Assembly (NCBI GenBank): GCA_030429735.1
Contig: JAUIET010000002.1
Span: 186,001-250,000, forward strand
DNA length: 64,000 nt
Reading direction: 5' to 3'
From: Gammaproteobacteria bacterium
GTDB lineage: Bacteria > Pseudomonadota > Gammaproteobacteria > Pseudomonadales > JAUIET01
Position numbers and translations under genes: made by a program. Each line of letters begins with the position of its first letter. Position 1 is the stretch's first letter. The notes beneath the pieces were generated by a model, which saw nothing but the letters and a program-made list of their open reading frames with translations, had not been told where the DNA came from and ran no database searches. Shown here piece after piece: positions 31,495 through 44,781 of the stretch.

Positions 31495-32943
31495 ATGCGC
31501 TCATCCATTGCTCTTAAATCGATGCCTGCCAAGCAGCACTCCATACAGCAGGCGTTTCAGCAGCCATTAACAGCACCAAGCTGGAATGCAGACACACTGA
31601 GCCGCTATAACCTGCGCGGCCCGCGGTACACCTCCTACCCAAGTGCCAATGAATTCAGAGACGCGTACAGCCCGGAACTGTACACTCAGGCATTGACGCA
31701 GGCGCGGCACAGTGAAGACGCGCTGTCGCTGTACGTTCACATCCCGTTTTGTGAGAACATTTGTTATTACTGCGCCTGCAATAAAATAGTGACGCGGGAC
31801 CGCAGCAAAGCCGACATCTACCTGGATTACCTGTACAAAGAAATTGACATGATCGCTCAATTGCTGGGTACAGATCGCGAGGTGAAATCACTGCATTTTG
31901 GCGGTGGAACACCTACTTTTCTTGATCATGCACAACTTACCGAGCTTGTTTATCAGCTGGCCGCCAAATTTACTTTGAGCAATTCAGATGAGCGCGAATT
32001 CAGTATCGAAATTGATCCAAGAACAGTACACAACGATACGCTGAATCTGCTCAGAGGCCTTGGTTTTAATCGTTTGAGTCTGGGCGTGCAGGACTTTGAT
32101 CACAAAGTGCAGAAAGCGGTCAATCGAATACAATCGTTTGAGCATGTCAGCAATTTATATTCGCAGGCGCGTGTGACCGGTTTTGAGTCAATCAGTTTTG
32201 ATCTGATTTATGGCTTGCCGCTGCAAAGCAGCGCCTCGTTCGAGAGAACAATCGACCGGGTGTTGGACTTGATGCCTGATCGGATATCCTTGTACAACTA
32301 CGCGCACTTACCCCAAAAAGTGCCTTCACAGCGCTCTATAGACCGTATGCAATTGCCCAGCGCGGACGAAAAGCTGGCGATGTTGTGTATAGCGGCGGAA
32401 AAGCTGCAGGCCAACAGCTATTGCTATATTGGCATGGACCATTTTGCGCTGGCGAGTGATGAAATGTCGATAGCGGCGTCCACAGGCAGGTTGCAGCGCA
32501 GTTTTCAAGGCTACTCTGTGGTACACGCACCGGAAACCATTGGGCTGGGTGTATCTGCCATCAGTTCGTTGGCGGATATGTATGTACAAAATCACAAAGT
32601 GCTGGATGAGTACTATACGGCAATTGATAAGGCGATGTTACCGGTTGCGCGCGGTCTGAGCCTGACCAGCAATGACAAAATACGGCGTGATGTGATCAAC
32701 CAGCTGATCAGCACGCTGTCATTGGATAAGAATGCGTTTCAACAGCGTATTGGTCAAAATTTTGATGAATATTTCCAGACGGCCCAACAGGGCTTGCGCC
32801 AGGCGGAGCAGGATGGCCTGGTGAAACTAAGCGCCGATGCGATTGTCATTACTGAAACAGGCCGCTTACTGTTGCGTAATATATGCATGCTGTTTGACGA
32901 TTATCTGCCCGCGTCTACCGCCCAGTTTTCCCAGACCATCTAG
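31495..32943 (+). CDS. hemN: Oxygen-independent coproporphyrinogen III oxidase
   Basis: A 482-aa radical SAM enzyme for anaerobic haem synthesis. It has the YNLRGPRYTSYPSANEF start motif, the 4Fe-4S/SAM motif CENICYYCACNKIVTR, the HFGGGTPTFL block, and the HemN C-terminal domain. No strong ribosome binding site is visible. ATG 31495 is chosen because it keeps the spacing to the FNR box seen in the other regulated genes; TTG 31462 and ATG 31522 are alternatives. Two FNR boxes upstream agree with expression when oxygen is low. Confidence 0.95.
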   Translation: MRSSIALKSMPAKQHSIQQAFQQPLTAPSWNADTLSRYNLRGPRYTSYPSANEFRDAYSPELYTQALTQARHSEDALSLYVHIPFCENICYYCACNKIVTRDRSKADIYLDYLYKEIDMIAQLLGTDREVKSLHFGGGTPTFLDHAQLTELVYQLAAKFTLSNSDEREFSIEIDPRTVHNDTLNLLRGLGFNRLSLGVQDFDHKVQKAVNRIQSFEHVSNLYSQARVTGFESISFDLIYGLPLQSSASFERTIDRVLDLMPDRISLYNYAHLPQKVPSQRSIDRMQLPSADEKLAMLCIAAEKLQANSYCYIGMDHFALASDEMSIAASTGRLQRSFQGYSVVHAPETIGLGVSAISSLADMYVQNHKVLDEYYTAIDKAMLPVARGLSLTSNDKIRRDVINQLISTLSLDKNAFQQRIGQNFDEYFQTAQQGLRQAEQDGLVKLSADAIVITETGRLLLRNICMLFDDYLPASTAQFSQTI

Positions 32944-33020
32944 GATTCCGCGCTGTGGAAAATAGTCCTGCAGCGATGGCAAGCGCAATCAATAATGATA
33001 TTATTCCGCTCCTGAGGATT

Positions 33021-33290
33021 TAGGGCAGCTCTGAAAAATACCCGATGCCTCTGGCTCACAGGCGACTCCAGCATTGAGGCGCGAGTTTGCAGGCATACTG
33101 GCCGTACGTCAAAAACTCGCAACGAAAAGGCTGGAGTCGCCTGTAAGCCCCGGAGGGCGCGGCCTGTAGCGCACCGTGACTTTGTTGCGCTCCTCGCCAG
33201 GGACAACCAGCACTGGCCTTCGGAACGCGCCTCATCACGGCACGCTACAGGCCGCGCAGAGTCATTGGGTATTTTTCAGAGCTGCCCTAG
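33021..33290. mobile_element. Structured MITE, copy 2
   Basis: A 270-bp homologue of the element at 6541-6813, between hemN and fnr. Terminal repeats TAGGGCAGCTCTGAAAAATA and its mirror at 33270-33290 match. The flanks are TTAG at the left and CTAG at the right, so the target duplication is imperfect or has mutated. The internal arms are all present. Several base changes relative to copy 1 occur on both sides of a stem, keeping the pairing. No transposase is encoded; the ORF that runs through it on the minus strand is not a gene. Confidence 0.85.
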
Positions 33291-33321
33291 GTAAGTAAGC
33301 CTGTTCTAGGGAATCTGAACA

Positions 33322-34059
33322 ATGTCAAAGAGCACTGCAGCACAATCATGCCCACACAACGCCAATATCAGTTGTGGTGATTGCCGTCTTTCCAGCATTT
33401 GCCTGCCGTTGTCACTGGATACAGAGGACATTGGCAAGCTGGACGAGATTGTCAAGAAAGGTACCCAGCTGCAACGTGGCGACACCTTGTACAAACAAAA
33501 TGGAGAGTTTTGTTCCGTGTACGCGGTGCGTGCTGGTGCCATAAAAGCTTACCACATAGACAGCGGCGGTCAGGAGCAGGTGGTGGGCTTTTATCTGCCG
33601 GGCGAAATTCTGGGTACTGATGGAATTGCGGGGCATCGCTACAACAACACGGCTGTGGCTCTGGATACAACGGCCGTCTGTGAAATACCGTTTTCCCAAC
33701 TGGAACAGTTAAGTTCCGAATTGCCTTTCCTGCAGCGTCATTTTTTCAGAATAATGAGCCGCGAGATTACCGACGACCAGAAAATGCTGACCTTGATCAG
33801 CAAAAACACGGCCGATGAGCGTTTGGCCTCATTCCTGATCAGCTTGTCTGCGCGCCATGCCCAGCGGCAGCTCTCTGGTAGTCAGTTCCTGTTGCCCATG
33901 TCTCGACAGGATATAGGCAATTTTCTCGGTCTAACCATTGAAACAGTCAGTCGCGTATTCACGCGTTTTCGCAAAAATCTATTGATAGACGTAGATGGAA
34001 AAAGCGTTCAAATACTCAATATGGACGGACTGAAAGACGTAGCCCGAATCGCCCGCTAG
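33322..34059 (+). CDS. fnr: FNR/Anr-type oxygen-sensing regulator
   Basis: A 245-aa Crp/Fnr-family protein. Cysteines at 18, 21, 27 and 120 have almost the same positions as the 4Fe-4S ligands of E. coli FNR, so it should sense O2 through a cluster. The C-terminal helix-turn-helix SRQDIGNFLGLTIETVSRVF contains the E-x-x-S-R pattern that reads TTGAT-N4-ATCAA. AGGGA lies upstream of ATG 33322. It is next to hemN and the nirS block, where FNR boxes are found. The MITE just upstream may affect its own promoter. Confidence 0.95.
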   Translation: MSKSTAAQSCPHNANISCGDCRLSSICLPLSLDTEDIGKLDEIVKKGTQLQRGDTLYKQNGEFCSVYAVRAGAIKAYHIDSGGQEQVVGFYLPGEILGTDGIAGHRYNNTAVALDTTAVCEIPFSQLEQLSSELPFLQRHFFRIMSREITDDQKMLTLISKNTADERLASFLISLSARHAQRQLSGSQFLLPMSRQDIGNFLGLTIETVSRVFTRFRKNLLIDVDGKSVQILNMDGLKDVARIAR

Positions 34060-34098
34060 ACAATCGCTAGCGGGGTAGCGAACAGAACCAAGCGTTCG

Positions 34099-34212
34099 TT
34101 ATACCGCGATCGATATCGAAACGATTAAAATCGCAGTCACACCAACCATTGCAAGAACGCATTTGCCGAGTCGTTGTAAGGCAGTGGTGTCATCAATCAT
34201 AGAATGGTGCAT
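34099..34212 (-). CDS. 37-aa single-pass membrane protein
   Basis: A short gene from ATG 34212 with a strong ribosome binding site (AGAGGAAAAAC). It encodes MHHSMIDDTTALQRLGKCVL followed by a hydrophobic helix ending SISIAV. I recognise no family. It shares its upstream region with the TonB-nirS operon, which contains two FNR boxes; the nearer one (34295-34308) is about 90 bp before this start. A role as an accessory to anaerobic respiration is plausible but unproven. The rest of the 424-bp gap between fnr and the TonB gene holds only these regulatory sites. Confidence 0.6.
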   Translation of the reverse strand: MHHSMIDDTTALQRLGKCVLAMVGVTAILIVSISIAV

Positions 34213-34294
34213 ACGTTTTTCCTCTATTTAATCACTTTTTACCAGGCATGCCAGCCAAGTGATAATAGCTTGGGCCAGATCGAATGAATTTCCC

Positions 34295-34308
34295 TTGATC
34301 TGCGTCAA
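34295..34308. promoter_or_regulatory. FNR box, one mismatch
   Basis: TTGATCTGCGTCAA has one mismatch from TTGAT-N4-ATCAA. It lies between the 37-aa minus-strand gene and the TonB receptor gene and may serve the minus-strand promoter. Confidence 0.6.
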
Positions 34309-34409
34309 TCGTTCGTCTTTATTCTTCACCATTCGTCTGCAGAAGGTGTTGAGATCCCTCAGCGATCGTCGAGCGCCAAGCTAAAAGATCGCTTGTTTAG
34401 CCACGCAGC

Positions 34410-34423
34410 TTGATCCAAATCAA
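34410..34423. promoter_or_regulatory. FNR box upstream of TonB-nirS-nnrS
   Basis: TTGATCCAAATCAA is a perfect consensus match centred 67.5 bp before ATG 34484. CATAGT at 34446-34451 is suitably placed as a -10 box. It puts the haem receptor and nitrite reductase under low-oxygen control. Confidence 0.83.
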
Positions 34424-34483
34424 AGGCGAGCGGCTTGTTCAAGCCCATAGTAGCCTCAATAACAGAGAATAAAGAGGTGTCTC

Positions 34484-38982
<4,499 letters not shown>

Positions 38983-39083
38983 TGGTAAGCGGCCGCTTAA
39001 AGCTGACGTGGGTAAGCTATGGGTTGTGCTCAGTGCAAAGTTCTAAGCCATTGCGTTCCTTGTATTTAGGTGACAACTAAGGC

Positions 39084-40259
39084 GTGCGTAGACTTCCTTT
39101 ATTCTCAATTGGGTTTCGCCCGTTTTTCTTGCTGGCGATCGCGTGCGCCATAAGCTCTGTAAGCAGTTGGCTGGTTTTTTATTGCTATTCCGTCGATGTT
39201 ACACATCCAGATGTATCGCCAATGGATTGGCACGCCCATGAGATGTTGTTTGGGTACGCAGGCGCGGTTATTGCCGGTTTCCTGTTAACGGCCGTACGCA
39301 ACTGGACAGCGCGGGAAACGCTACAAGGCGCTGCTTTGGCCGCACTCGCCTGTGTCTGGCTGCTGCCGCGCATATTGTTGTCGGTTTCATGGGCCACCCC
39401 GCTGTGGATTATTGCGGGATTGGATCTGTGCTTTATGGTTATGCTGCTGGTGGCGATCGCCAGACCAATTGTCGCGGTCAGGCAGTGGAAACAAATGGGT
39501 GTTCTCTCCAAAGTCGCGTTTTTACTGGTAAGCAACGCCCTGTTCTATGCAGGTGTGCTGCGTTCTGATCCTGGCCTGATCGATATTGGCTTGTACTCGG
39601 CTTTGTATATGATTATCGCCTTGATATTGGTGATGGCGCGCAGGCTGATTCCATTCTTTGTCAAAAGCGCGTTGGGTATCGATGTCAACAACAGGCAGTG
39701 GTTGGACCGCAGCAGTCTCGTGCTGTTTTTGTTGTTCTGGATAGCAATCGTTTTCTTTCCGAATAACGATGTCGCGTCACTGCTTGCCGGGCTGTTGGCT
39801 GTCTTGCATGGCCTGCGGCTTTGGGATTGGTCGGCAGCGGTGATATGGCGTCGACCGCTATTGGCAGTACTGTATCTCGCCTATGCCACTATTGTACTGG
39901 GTTTCGTTATGAGTGCTCTGCAACCTGTATTCCTTTTTTCGCCATTTCTTGCAACCCATGCGTTTGCCTTCGGTGGAATCGGTATTATGACGATTGGCAT
40001 GATGGCCAGAGTGGCGTGGGGCCATACTGGTAGAAACTTACAGCAAATGCCTGGCATTTTATTACCTTGCTTTGGCCTTATGCTTGCTGGTGGGCTGGTT
40101 AGAGTAGTGCTGCCAGCCATTTGGCCGGCATATACTTTTCATTGGGTTGTTGCATCTGGCCTGGCATGGATTGTTGCTTTTTTGATATTCGCCTGGATCT
40201 ACGTTCCTGTTCTGCTGGGGCCACGCGCGGACGCCACTCCGGTTACCAGCCAGAGCTAG
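39084..40259 (+). CDS. nnrS: NnrS family haem-copper membrane protein
   Basis: A 391-aa protein with about twelve membrane segments. FSIGFRPFFLLAIACAISS at the start and DWHAHEMLFGYAGAVIAGFLLTAVRNWT are NnrS signatures, as are RRLIPFF and HAFAFGGIGIMTIGMMARVAWGHTGR, which hold conserved histidines. NnrS relieves NO stress in denitrifiers and usually sits with nitrite or NO reductase genes. The start is GTG. It is 192 bp after nirS on the same strand. Confidence 0.93.
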   Translation: MRRLPLFSIGFRPFFLLAIACAISSVSSWLVFYCYSVDVTHPDVSPMDWHAHEMLFGYAGAVIAGFLLTAVRNWTARETLQGAALAALACVWLLPRILLSVSWATPLWIIAGLDLCFMVMLLVAIARPIVAVRQWKQMGVLSKVAFLLVSNALFYAGVLRSDPGLIDIGLYSALYMIIALILVMARRLIPFFVKSALGIDVNNRQWLDRSSLVLFLLFWIAIVFFPNNDVASLLAGLLAVLHGLRLWDWSAAVIWRRPLLAVLYLAYATIVLGFVMSALQPVFLFSPFLATHAFAFGGIGIMTIGMMARVAWGHTGRNLQQMPGILLPCFGLMLAGGLVRVVLPAIWPAYTFHWVVASGLAWIVAFLIFAWIYVPVLLGPRADATPVTSQS

Positions 40260-41299
40260 CTGGCCAGAATTTCGCTGCCATCGCCACTGACCGCGTACAG
40301 CAGGCAATCCGAGAGCGCGATGTCTGCGTTCTGGGTAATCATAAAAAAACGCAAGGCGCGGCGAGTGCGAAGTTCCTGGCCGCTAAAATAGACAAGCTCC
40401 GACGCAGCGCACCGCCCCTCGGCGTCAATTGCCTTGAATGCGATTGTTGACTCGGTGTTGCGCCACCCGAGTAAGGTGTTGGCCGGGGTTACGCCGTCAT
40501 TGAATTGTTCGATATCATCACGCAAGGTCAAGTCGGCCTGGCTGACGGGTGTATTGCCATATACCAGTTTGGTGTCGGCAGGCAGCTCCAGCCGTACTGG
40601 GCTTGTGTAGATGTCGAGCGGCTTATGCTCTGGATGGGCGCTGCTGCCTAGCACGTCATTCTGAGTAAAGTACCGCTGCAGCCCTTGGTAGGCGATCTGA
40701 TGTGCTTTTTGATCCGCACGCCCGCCTACTTCTACCGTGACGGTGGGAATAACATGGTCGCTGATCTCCATTAGCGCGCCAAGACTGATATGCGTTAACA
40801 CCAGGCGATCAGCAAACAAACTCACCAACGCTTCGTGGTACCTGTCCATAAAGCTCGCTACGCCAAACGCAGGGCCGGCCCCCGATGTATTGTGTACATC
40901 GACTACGCATTCCGGCCGGTGCAGTCTGAGAATCTCCAGTATTTCCTCGGCCAGACGGCCTTGTTCATCAGCAAAAGGCGGTCGAAAACAACGGTTCAGA
41001 TCGCGTTGCTGCGGCGGGTGGCGATGCGTGAAGACCGGCGACAGCAACGCCGAATGCACCGACGCCACAACACACACAATATTGACCGCGGCTTGTTGTC
41101 CTGATCTCAGCCAGCGATGTAAAGCGGTGATGCCGGAAGGCTCGTTGCCGTGCAATAAGGTAACGAAACCGCGGCAGCGACTGGTGTCCTGGCCTTCCAG
41201 AAGCAGGCAGCTCGGGCCGCCCAGCGCCCGCAAGAACTGCTCCACGCTATCGCCTATGTTTTCCGCAGTTGGATTTCGAATAAATTGAATTCTTTGCAT
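40256..41299 (-). CDS. AstE/aspartoacylase-family zinc hydrolase
   Basis: About 347 aa, a zinc carboxypeptidase-like deacylase. Zinc ligands are in LLHGNEPSGITAL (H and E), and VVDVHNTSGAGPAFG provides a later histidine; RDLNRCFRPPF is the substrate-binding arginine motif of the AstE/Asp family. It releases an acyl group from an N-acyl amino acid or a related amide. There are no arginine-succinyl pathway genes nearby. ATG 41299 starts 2 bp after the GCS2 stop; an in-frame ATG at 41320 would overlap that gene. The two genes are clearly coupled. Confidence 0.83.
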   Translation of the reverse strand: MQRIQFIRNPTAENIGDSVEQFLRALGGPSCLLLEGQDTSRCRGFVTLLHGNEPSGITALHRWLRSGQQAAVNIVCVVASVHSALLSPVFTHRHPPQQRDLNRCFRPPFADEQGRLAEEILEILRLHRPECVVDVHNTSGAGPAFGVASFMDRYHEALVSLFADRLVLTHISLGALMEISDHVIPTVTVEVGGRADQKAHQIAYQGLQRYFTQNDVLGSSAHPEHKPLDIYTSPVRLELPADTKLVYGNTPVSQADLTLRDDIEQFNDGVTPANTLLGWRNTESTIAFKAIDAEGRCAASELVYFSGQELRTRRALRFFMITQNADIALSDCLLYAVSGDGSEILAS

Positions 41300-41301
41300 A
41301 A

Positions 41302-42774
41302 CTACGCGGGCATAGCCCAATCAGCAACCGGGTAGTTACTGGCGCTTAGCGCCATATAGCGCTCCAGCATTTCGTGCAACGCTTGGTCGCGATTGCTGCG
41401 CTGTTCAAAGGCCTGCAAGCAATTCAGTTGCCATTGAGCGCCGTTCATTTTTCTGGCAATGCGTTGCTCAATGATCGACAGATAATAATTGGCCTCGCGT
41501 TGTTCAACACCAATTCGTGCAAGACCTTCCGAGGCCATTGGCAGCACATCCCTGAGCACGTCAATCAGCCGGGACTTTTGCTGTGTGTTCTGATTCTGAT
41601 GTGGCCAAATTATGTTGGCGTCCAAGCCAAACTGGGCCGCCCGATAGAAATTGTACTCGGCGGTTGCAAAAGGAAGCGCGGGCAACAGTTCCTTGATATG
41701 CGGTCGAATCCCTTCCGCGAGTCCGATGTACAGAGCGGCATTGGCCATCATGTCTACCGCAGTAGGTCCAGCGGGCAGGGCTCTCATTTCGATGCGCAAA
41801 TGACCGCCGTCAACGTCATCGTAAACAGCCCGGTTCCAAGACCAGATTGTGCTTTGATGTAAGCGCAACTCGCTCAATGCAGGCGCGGCATTGGTGGTTT
41901 GTGCTTGGTGTTCGCTAGAGCACACCGGCAACAGGGGCGGGTACAGCCTGACCGCTTCCTGAAACAGTTCGAAAGCGCCTTCACGCACCCAGCCATGACC
42001 AAAATTAACGCGGGCGGGCTGGTTCCAATCGTAACGATCAGCCTGGCGTGTATCGATGGATTGCTTGAATAAGGGCACACGTGTTTCGGCCCACAATTTG
42101 TGTCCGAACAATGTTGGAGAATTTGCTGCAGCGCCCAGCACCAAAGGAGTGACTAGCTGGATTGCATTATACGTATCCGCATAGTGTTCAGCTTGTACGC
42201 GATAGTGAAGCTGGAACGATGTATTGGCGCCTTCCAGCGTGATATTGTCCATTTCAAGTTGCAACGGGTTTAATCCGTTAATATCAATCTTGAATTCACT
42301 GCCGCGTCGCTCAATCAGTGTTTTCACCAACGCATGAAATCGAATGCGATCGGTTACGCAATGTGAGCCAAAGTCTGTTGAGGACAGTGTAGGAAGTATG
42401 CCAATGAATGCTACGCGCGCATCAAACTCCGAAAGCGTATTGTCCAAGTTCTGCACTTTCTCGAGTATTTCCTGCTCGGTTGCGGAAAATGCGTTAGAGT
42501 TCAGCGAATACGGCGATAAATTGTATTCCAGGTTGTAGCGGTTAAGCTCGAGTGTCAGCGCGCTATCGGCTGCCGCACTGACCACTTGCTGGTTGATTGG
42601 CAGCGGTTTCCCAGCGTGATCAACAATGTACATTTCCAGTTCGGAACCAATTGAAGCAGCGGCCGCGTCAAAGCCTGCATCGCGCGGTGGCTGCTCGAAT
42701 AACTGGTGCAATTGTTTAAGGTTGATTTCGAGTTGCTGGCGAAACGCTAAGCTGTCCCCAGAACTGAAATCCAT
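41302..42774 (-). CDS. GCS2-family carboxylate-amine ligase
   Basis: A 490-aa member of the glutamate-cysteine ligase 2 family (ATP-dependent ligation of an amino-acid carboxylate to an amine). IGSELEMYIVD has the metal-binding glutamates, LEYNLSPYSL and HFxx-type residues follow, and GAAANSPTLFGHKLWAETR is typical of the group. Classical plant/alpha-proteobacterial GCS2 makes gamma-glutamylcysteine, but many relatives have other substrates. The start at ATG 42774 is chosen because the open 70-residue extension shows no conserved character. It is coupled to an AstE-like hydrolase, which suggests a shared amide substrate. Confidence 0.8.
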   Translation of the reverse strand: MDFSSGDSLAFRQQLEINLKQLHQLFEQPPRDAGFDAAAASIGSELEMYIVDHAGKPLPINQQVVSAAADSALTLELNRYNLEYNLSPYSLNSNAFSATEQEILEKVQNLDNTLSEFDARVAFIGILPTLSSTDFGSHCVTDRIRFHALVKTLIERRGSEFKIDINGLNPLQLEMDNITLEGANTSFQLHYRVQAEHYADTYNAIQLVTPLVLGAAANSPTLFGHKLWAETRVPLFKQSIDTRQADRYDWNQPARVNFGHGWVREGAFELFQEAVRLYPPLLPVCSSEHQAQTTNAAPALSELRLHQSTIWSWNRAVYDDVDGGHLRIEMRALPAGPTAVDMMANAALYIGLAEGIRPHIKELLPALPFATAEYNFYRAAQFGLDANIIWPHQNQNTQQKSRLIDVLRDVLPMASEGLARIGVEQREANYYLSIIEQRIARKMNGAQWQLNCLQAFEQRSNRDQALHEMLERYMALSASNYPVADWAMPA

Positions 42775-42826
42775 TGTGTGTATGTCTGTTCCCACGCAGA
42801 TGTTCCCGCCTGATTTCGGTTTCCGG

Positions 42827-43435
42827 CTAGGGCTCGTAATGAGCCGATTGCCAACCGTTGTCACGCAGTTCAAATGCAACTCGGTCTTTGATAGAGCGCC
42901 AGCCAGCACGCCAGAACTCGATGCGCGTTGGGGACACCCTGTACGCCGCCCAGTTTTCGGGCAAGGGCACCTGATCATAACCAAAAGACTGCCTGGTTTT
43001 GGTTAATCGTTCCTGGTGTGAGTGTTTGCCGCGTGTGTTTTCTGACTGATTGCTGGCCCACGCAGCTATCTGCTTATCTCGATCACGTTTGAGCCATATG
43101 CTTTCAGTTTCGCTGTCTGACGCGGCAACTGCGTGTCCTTCCATGACCATTTGGTGGCCTATTGATTGCCAGTAAAAGCTAAGTCCTATGCGCGGGTTGG
43201 CGGCAATCTGCTGACCTTTGCCAGAGGTTTTGTTGGTAAAGAACAATACACCATATTGATTTATATCGGCCGCCAACATGTGCCTGACCGACGGACTTGC
43301 ATCCAAACCGCAGGTCGCCAGGGACATCAGCATAATGTCTTTTTCACCTGCACTTTTTGCATCTGCCAGACAATCTTGCAATATGGAATAGGCCTCATCG
43401 GGCATGCGGGGGTCTTCTGAATAGGGTTTTACCAT
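42827..43435 (-). CDS. PdxH-like FMN-dependent pyridoxamine phosphate oxidase
   Basis: A 202-aa protein of the PNPOx fold. DIMLMSLATCGLDASPSVRHML is the FMN-binding start and GVLFFTNKTSGKGQQIAANPRIGLSFYW the central sheet. The C-terminal RVSPTRIEFWRAGWRSIKDR resembles the PdxH C-terminal domain (R-x-x-P-x-x-I-E-F-W), but the usual RLHDR is IKDR. It is therefore a divergent PdxH or a specialised relative. It is 52 bp upstream of the GCS2-like gene on the same strand. Confidence 0.78.
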   Translation of the reverse strand: MVKPYSEDPRMPDEAYSILQDCLADAKSAGEKDIMLMSLATCGLDASPSVRHMLAADINQYGVLFFTNKTSGKGQQIAANPRIGLSFYWQSIGHQMVMEGHAVAASDSETESIWLKRDRDKQIAAWASNQSENTRGKHSHQERLTKTRQSFGYDQVPLPENWAAYRVSPTRIEFWRAGWRSIKDRVAFELRDNGWQSAHYEP

Positions 43436-43497
43436 TGTGGTCTACAGTCGATTAGCCATTGGTTTCATAAGTTAAGCAAAGCAGCGTCGGTGCGGTG

Positions 43498-43511
43498 TTG
43501 ACCCAGGTCAA
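43498..43511. promoter_or_regulatory. Weak FNR-like palindrome
   Basis: TTGACCCAGGTCAA is a perfect palindrome that differs from TTGAT-N4-ATCAA at one base per half. It lies between the divergent PdxH-like and CDF genes. A binding protein cannot be named with confidence. Confidence 0.3.
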
Positions 43512-43574
43512 CTGTCAACACATTGGCTGATAGCCAAATTGTAAGCGAGCTGCTTCTGTTACACTAGCAAGCAT

Positions 43575-44708
43575 ATGAATCAGCGTTATAAAGCACTTAA
43601 AAAAGTCACAATTGTAGGCTCAATTGCCGATTTTGGGCTCGGTCTTGCCAAAGTGACCGTGGGTTTGTGGTCGAATTCCCAGGCCTTGGTTGCCGATGGT
43701 GTGCATTCCTTTTCTGATCTGGCCACCGACTTTTTCGTACTCTATGCCACCAAGCATTCCAACAAGGAAGCAGACGCAGGCCACCCCTATGGTCATGGGC
43801 GGATCGAAACCCTGGCAACTGTGGTACTGGGTGCCACGCTGATACTGGTGGCGCTTGGTATCGCGATCGATTCCGTGCAACGAATGATCAGTACTGAGCA
43901 GCTTGCCGCACCTGGCGCGCTTGCCTTGCTGGTAGCAGCTGTTTCCATAGCCAGTAAAGAATGGATTTATCACTACACCATGCGCGCGGCAAGGAAGTAC
44001 AAGTCGGATTTACTCCGCGCCAACGCCTGGCACAGCCGTTCAGACGCAGTATCGTCTATTGTCGTATTGTTGGGTATTGCGGGTGCTATGCTGGGTTATG
44101 CGGTACTGGACGCTGTTGCTGCCGTGGTTGTGGCAGTAATGATTGCCAAGATAGGCTTTGATCTTGCGCGTTCCAGTAGTGAAGAGCTGATTGATTCCGC
44201 GCTGGATGAAAAAGAAACTGAGAAGCTAACGCAGCTTATGTTGACGGTGGCTGGCGTGCGTGCGGTGCACGAATTGCGAACACGCACCAGTGCGGGTGAC
44301 GCGTTTGTTGATGTGCATATTCAGGTAGACCCAAAACTCAGCGTATCCGAGGGGCATCAGATTGGCGACTCCGTGCGCACCGCCTTGCTGCAGGGCAACG
44401 AATCGGTCAAAGACGTGACTGTGCATATTGATCCGGAAAATGATGAAAACGAACACCTGAATGCCGCACTACCCAGTCGTCAGAAGATCATAGAGGCACT
44501 CGCTGGTTGCTGGCCGGACGTACCTGAAAAGGATCTTGACAACGTACGTCTGCATTTTCTGTCTGGCTATGTGCACGCTGAGCTGATACTGCCGATGAGT
44601 GTCCTCGACAGGTATGAAGATGCCGGCAATTACGTCGCGCGGCTTCGCGAAGCAGTCGCTCCATTGCCGTATGTTTCTGAACTAAGGGTATTGTTCAAGA
44701 CGCAATGA
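43575..44708 (+). CDS. Cation diffusion facilitator transporter
   Basis: A 377-aa CDF protein exporting divalent metals (Zn, Fe or Mn) by proton exchange. It has the metal-site motifs DGVHSFSDLATD (helix 2) and NAWHSRSDAVSS (helix 5), and the HPYGHGRIET loop. The cytoplasmic domain after about residue 210 carries VHELRTRTSAGDAFVDVHIQVDP. The C-terminal part is longer than FieF (about 300 aa): residues 300-377 add an extra alpha/beta segment of unknown role. ATG 43575. Confidence 0.9.
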   Translation: MNQRYKALKKVTIVGSIADFGLGLAKVTVGLWSNSQALVADGVHSFSDLATDFFVLYATKHSNKEADAGHPYGHGRIETLATVVLGATLILVALGIAIDSVQRMISTEQLAAPGALALLVAAVSIASKEWIYHYTMRAARKYKSDLLRANAWHSRSDAVSSIVVLLGIAGAMLGYAVLDAVAAVVVAVMIAKIGFDLARSSSEELIDSALDEKETEKLTQLMLTVAGVRAVHELRTRTSAGDAFVDVHIQVDPKLSVSEGHQIGDSVRTALLQGNESVKDVTVHIDPENDENEHLNAALPSRQKIIEALAGCWPDVPEKDLDNVRLHFLSGYVHAELILPMSVLDRYEDAGNYVARLREAVAPLPYVSELRVLFKTQ

Positions 44709-44709
44709 A

Positions 44710-44723
44710 TTGACGCAGATCAA
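44710..44723. promoter_or_regulatory. FNR box upstream of usp
   Basis: TTGACGCAGATCAA has one mismatch from the consensus and is centred 65.5 bp before ATG 44782. TACACT at 44747-44752 is a good -10 box at the expected distance. Confidence 0.75.
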
Positions 44724-44781
44724 GGGTTTTACCTGCAGAACCTTTACACTGGATCTGTGGAAAATCAACGGGTACTGACCT

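Noticed and set aside
32940-33206. Minus-strand frame through MITE copy 2
   Set aside because: It is the same element sequence as at 6541 and has no independent coding features.
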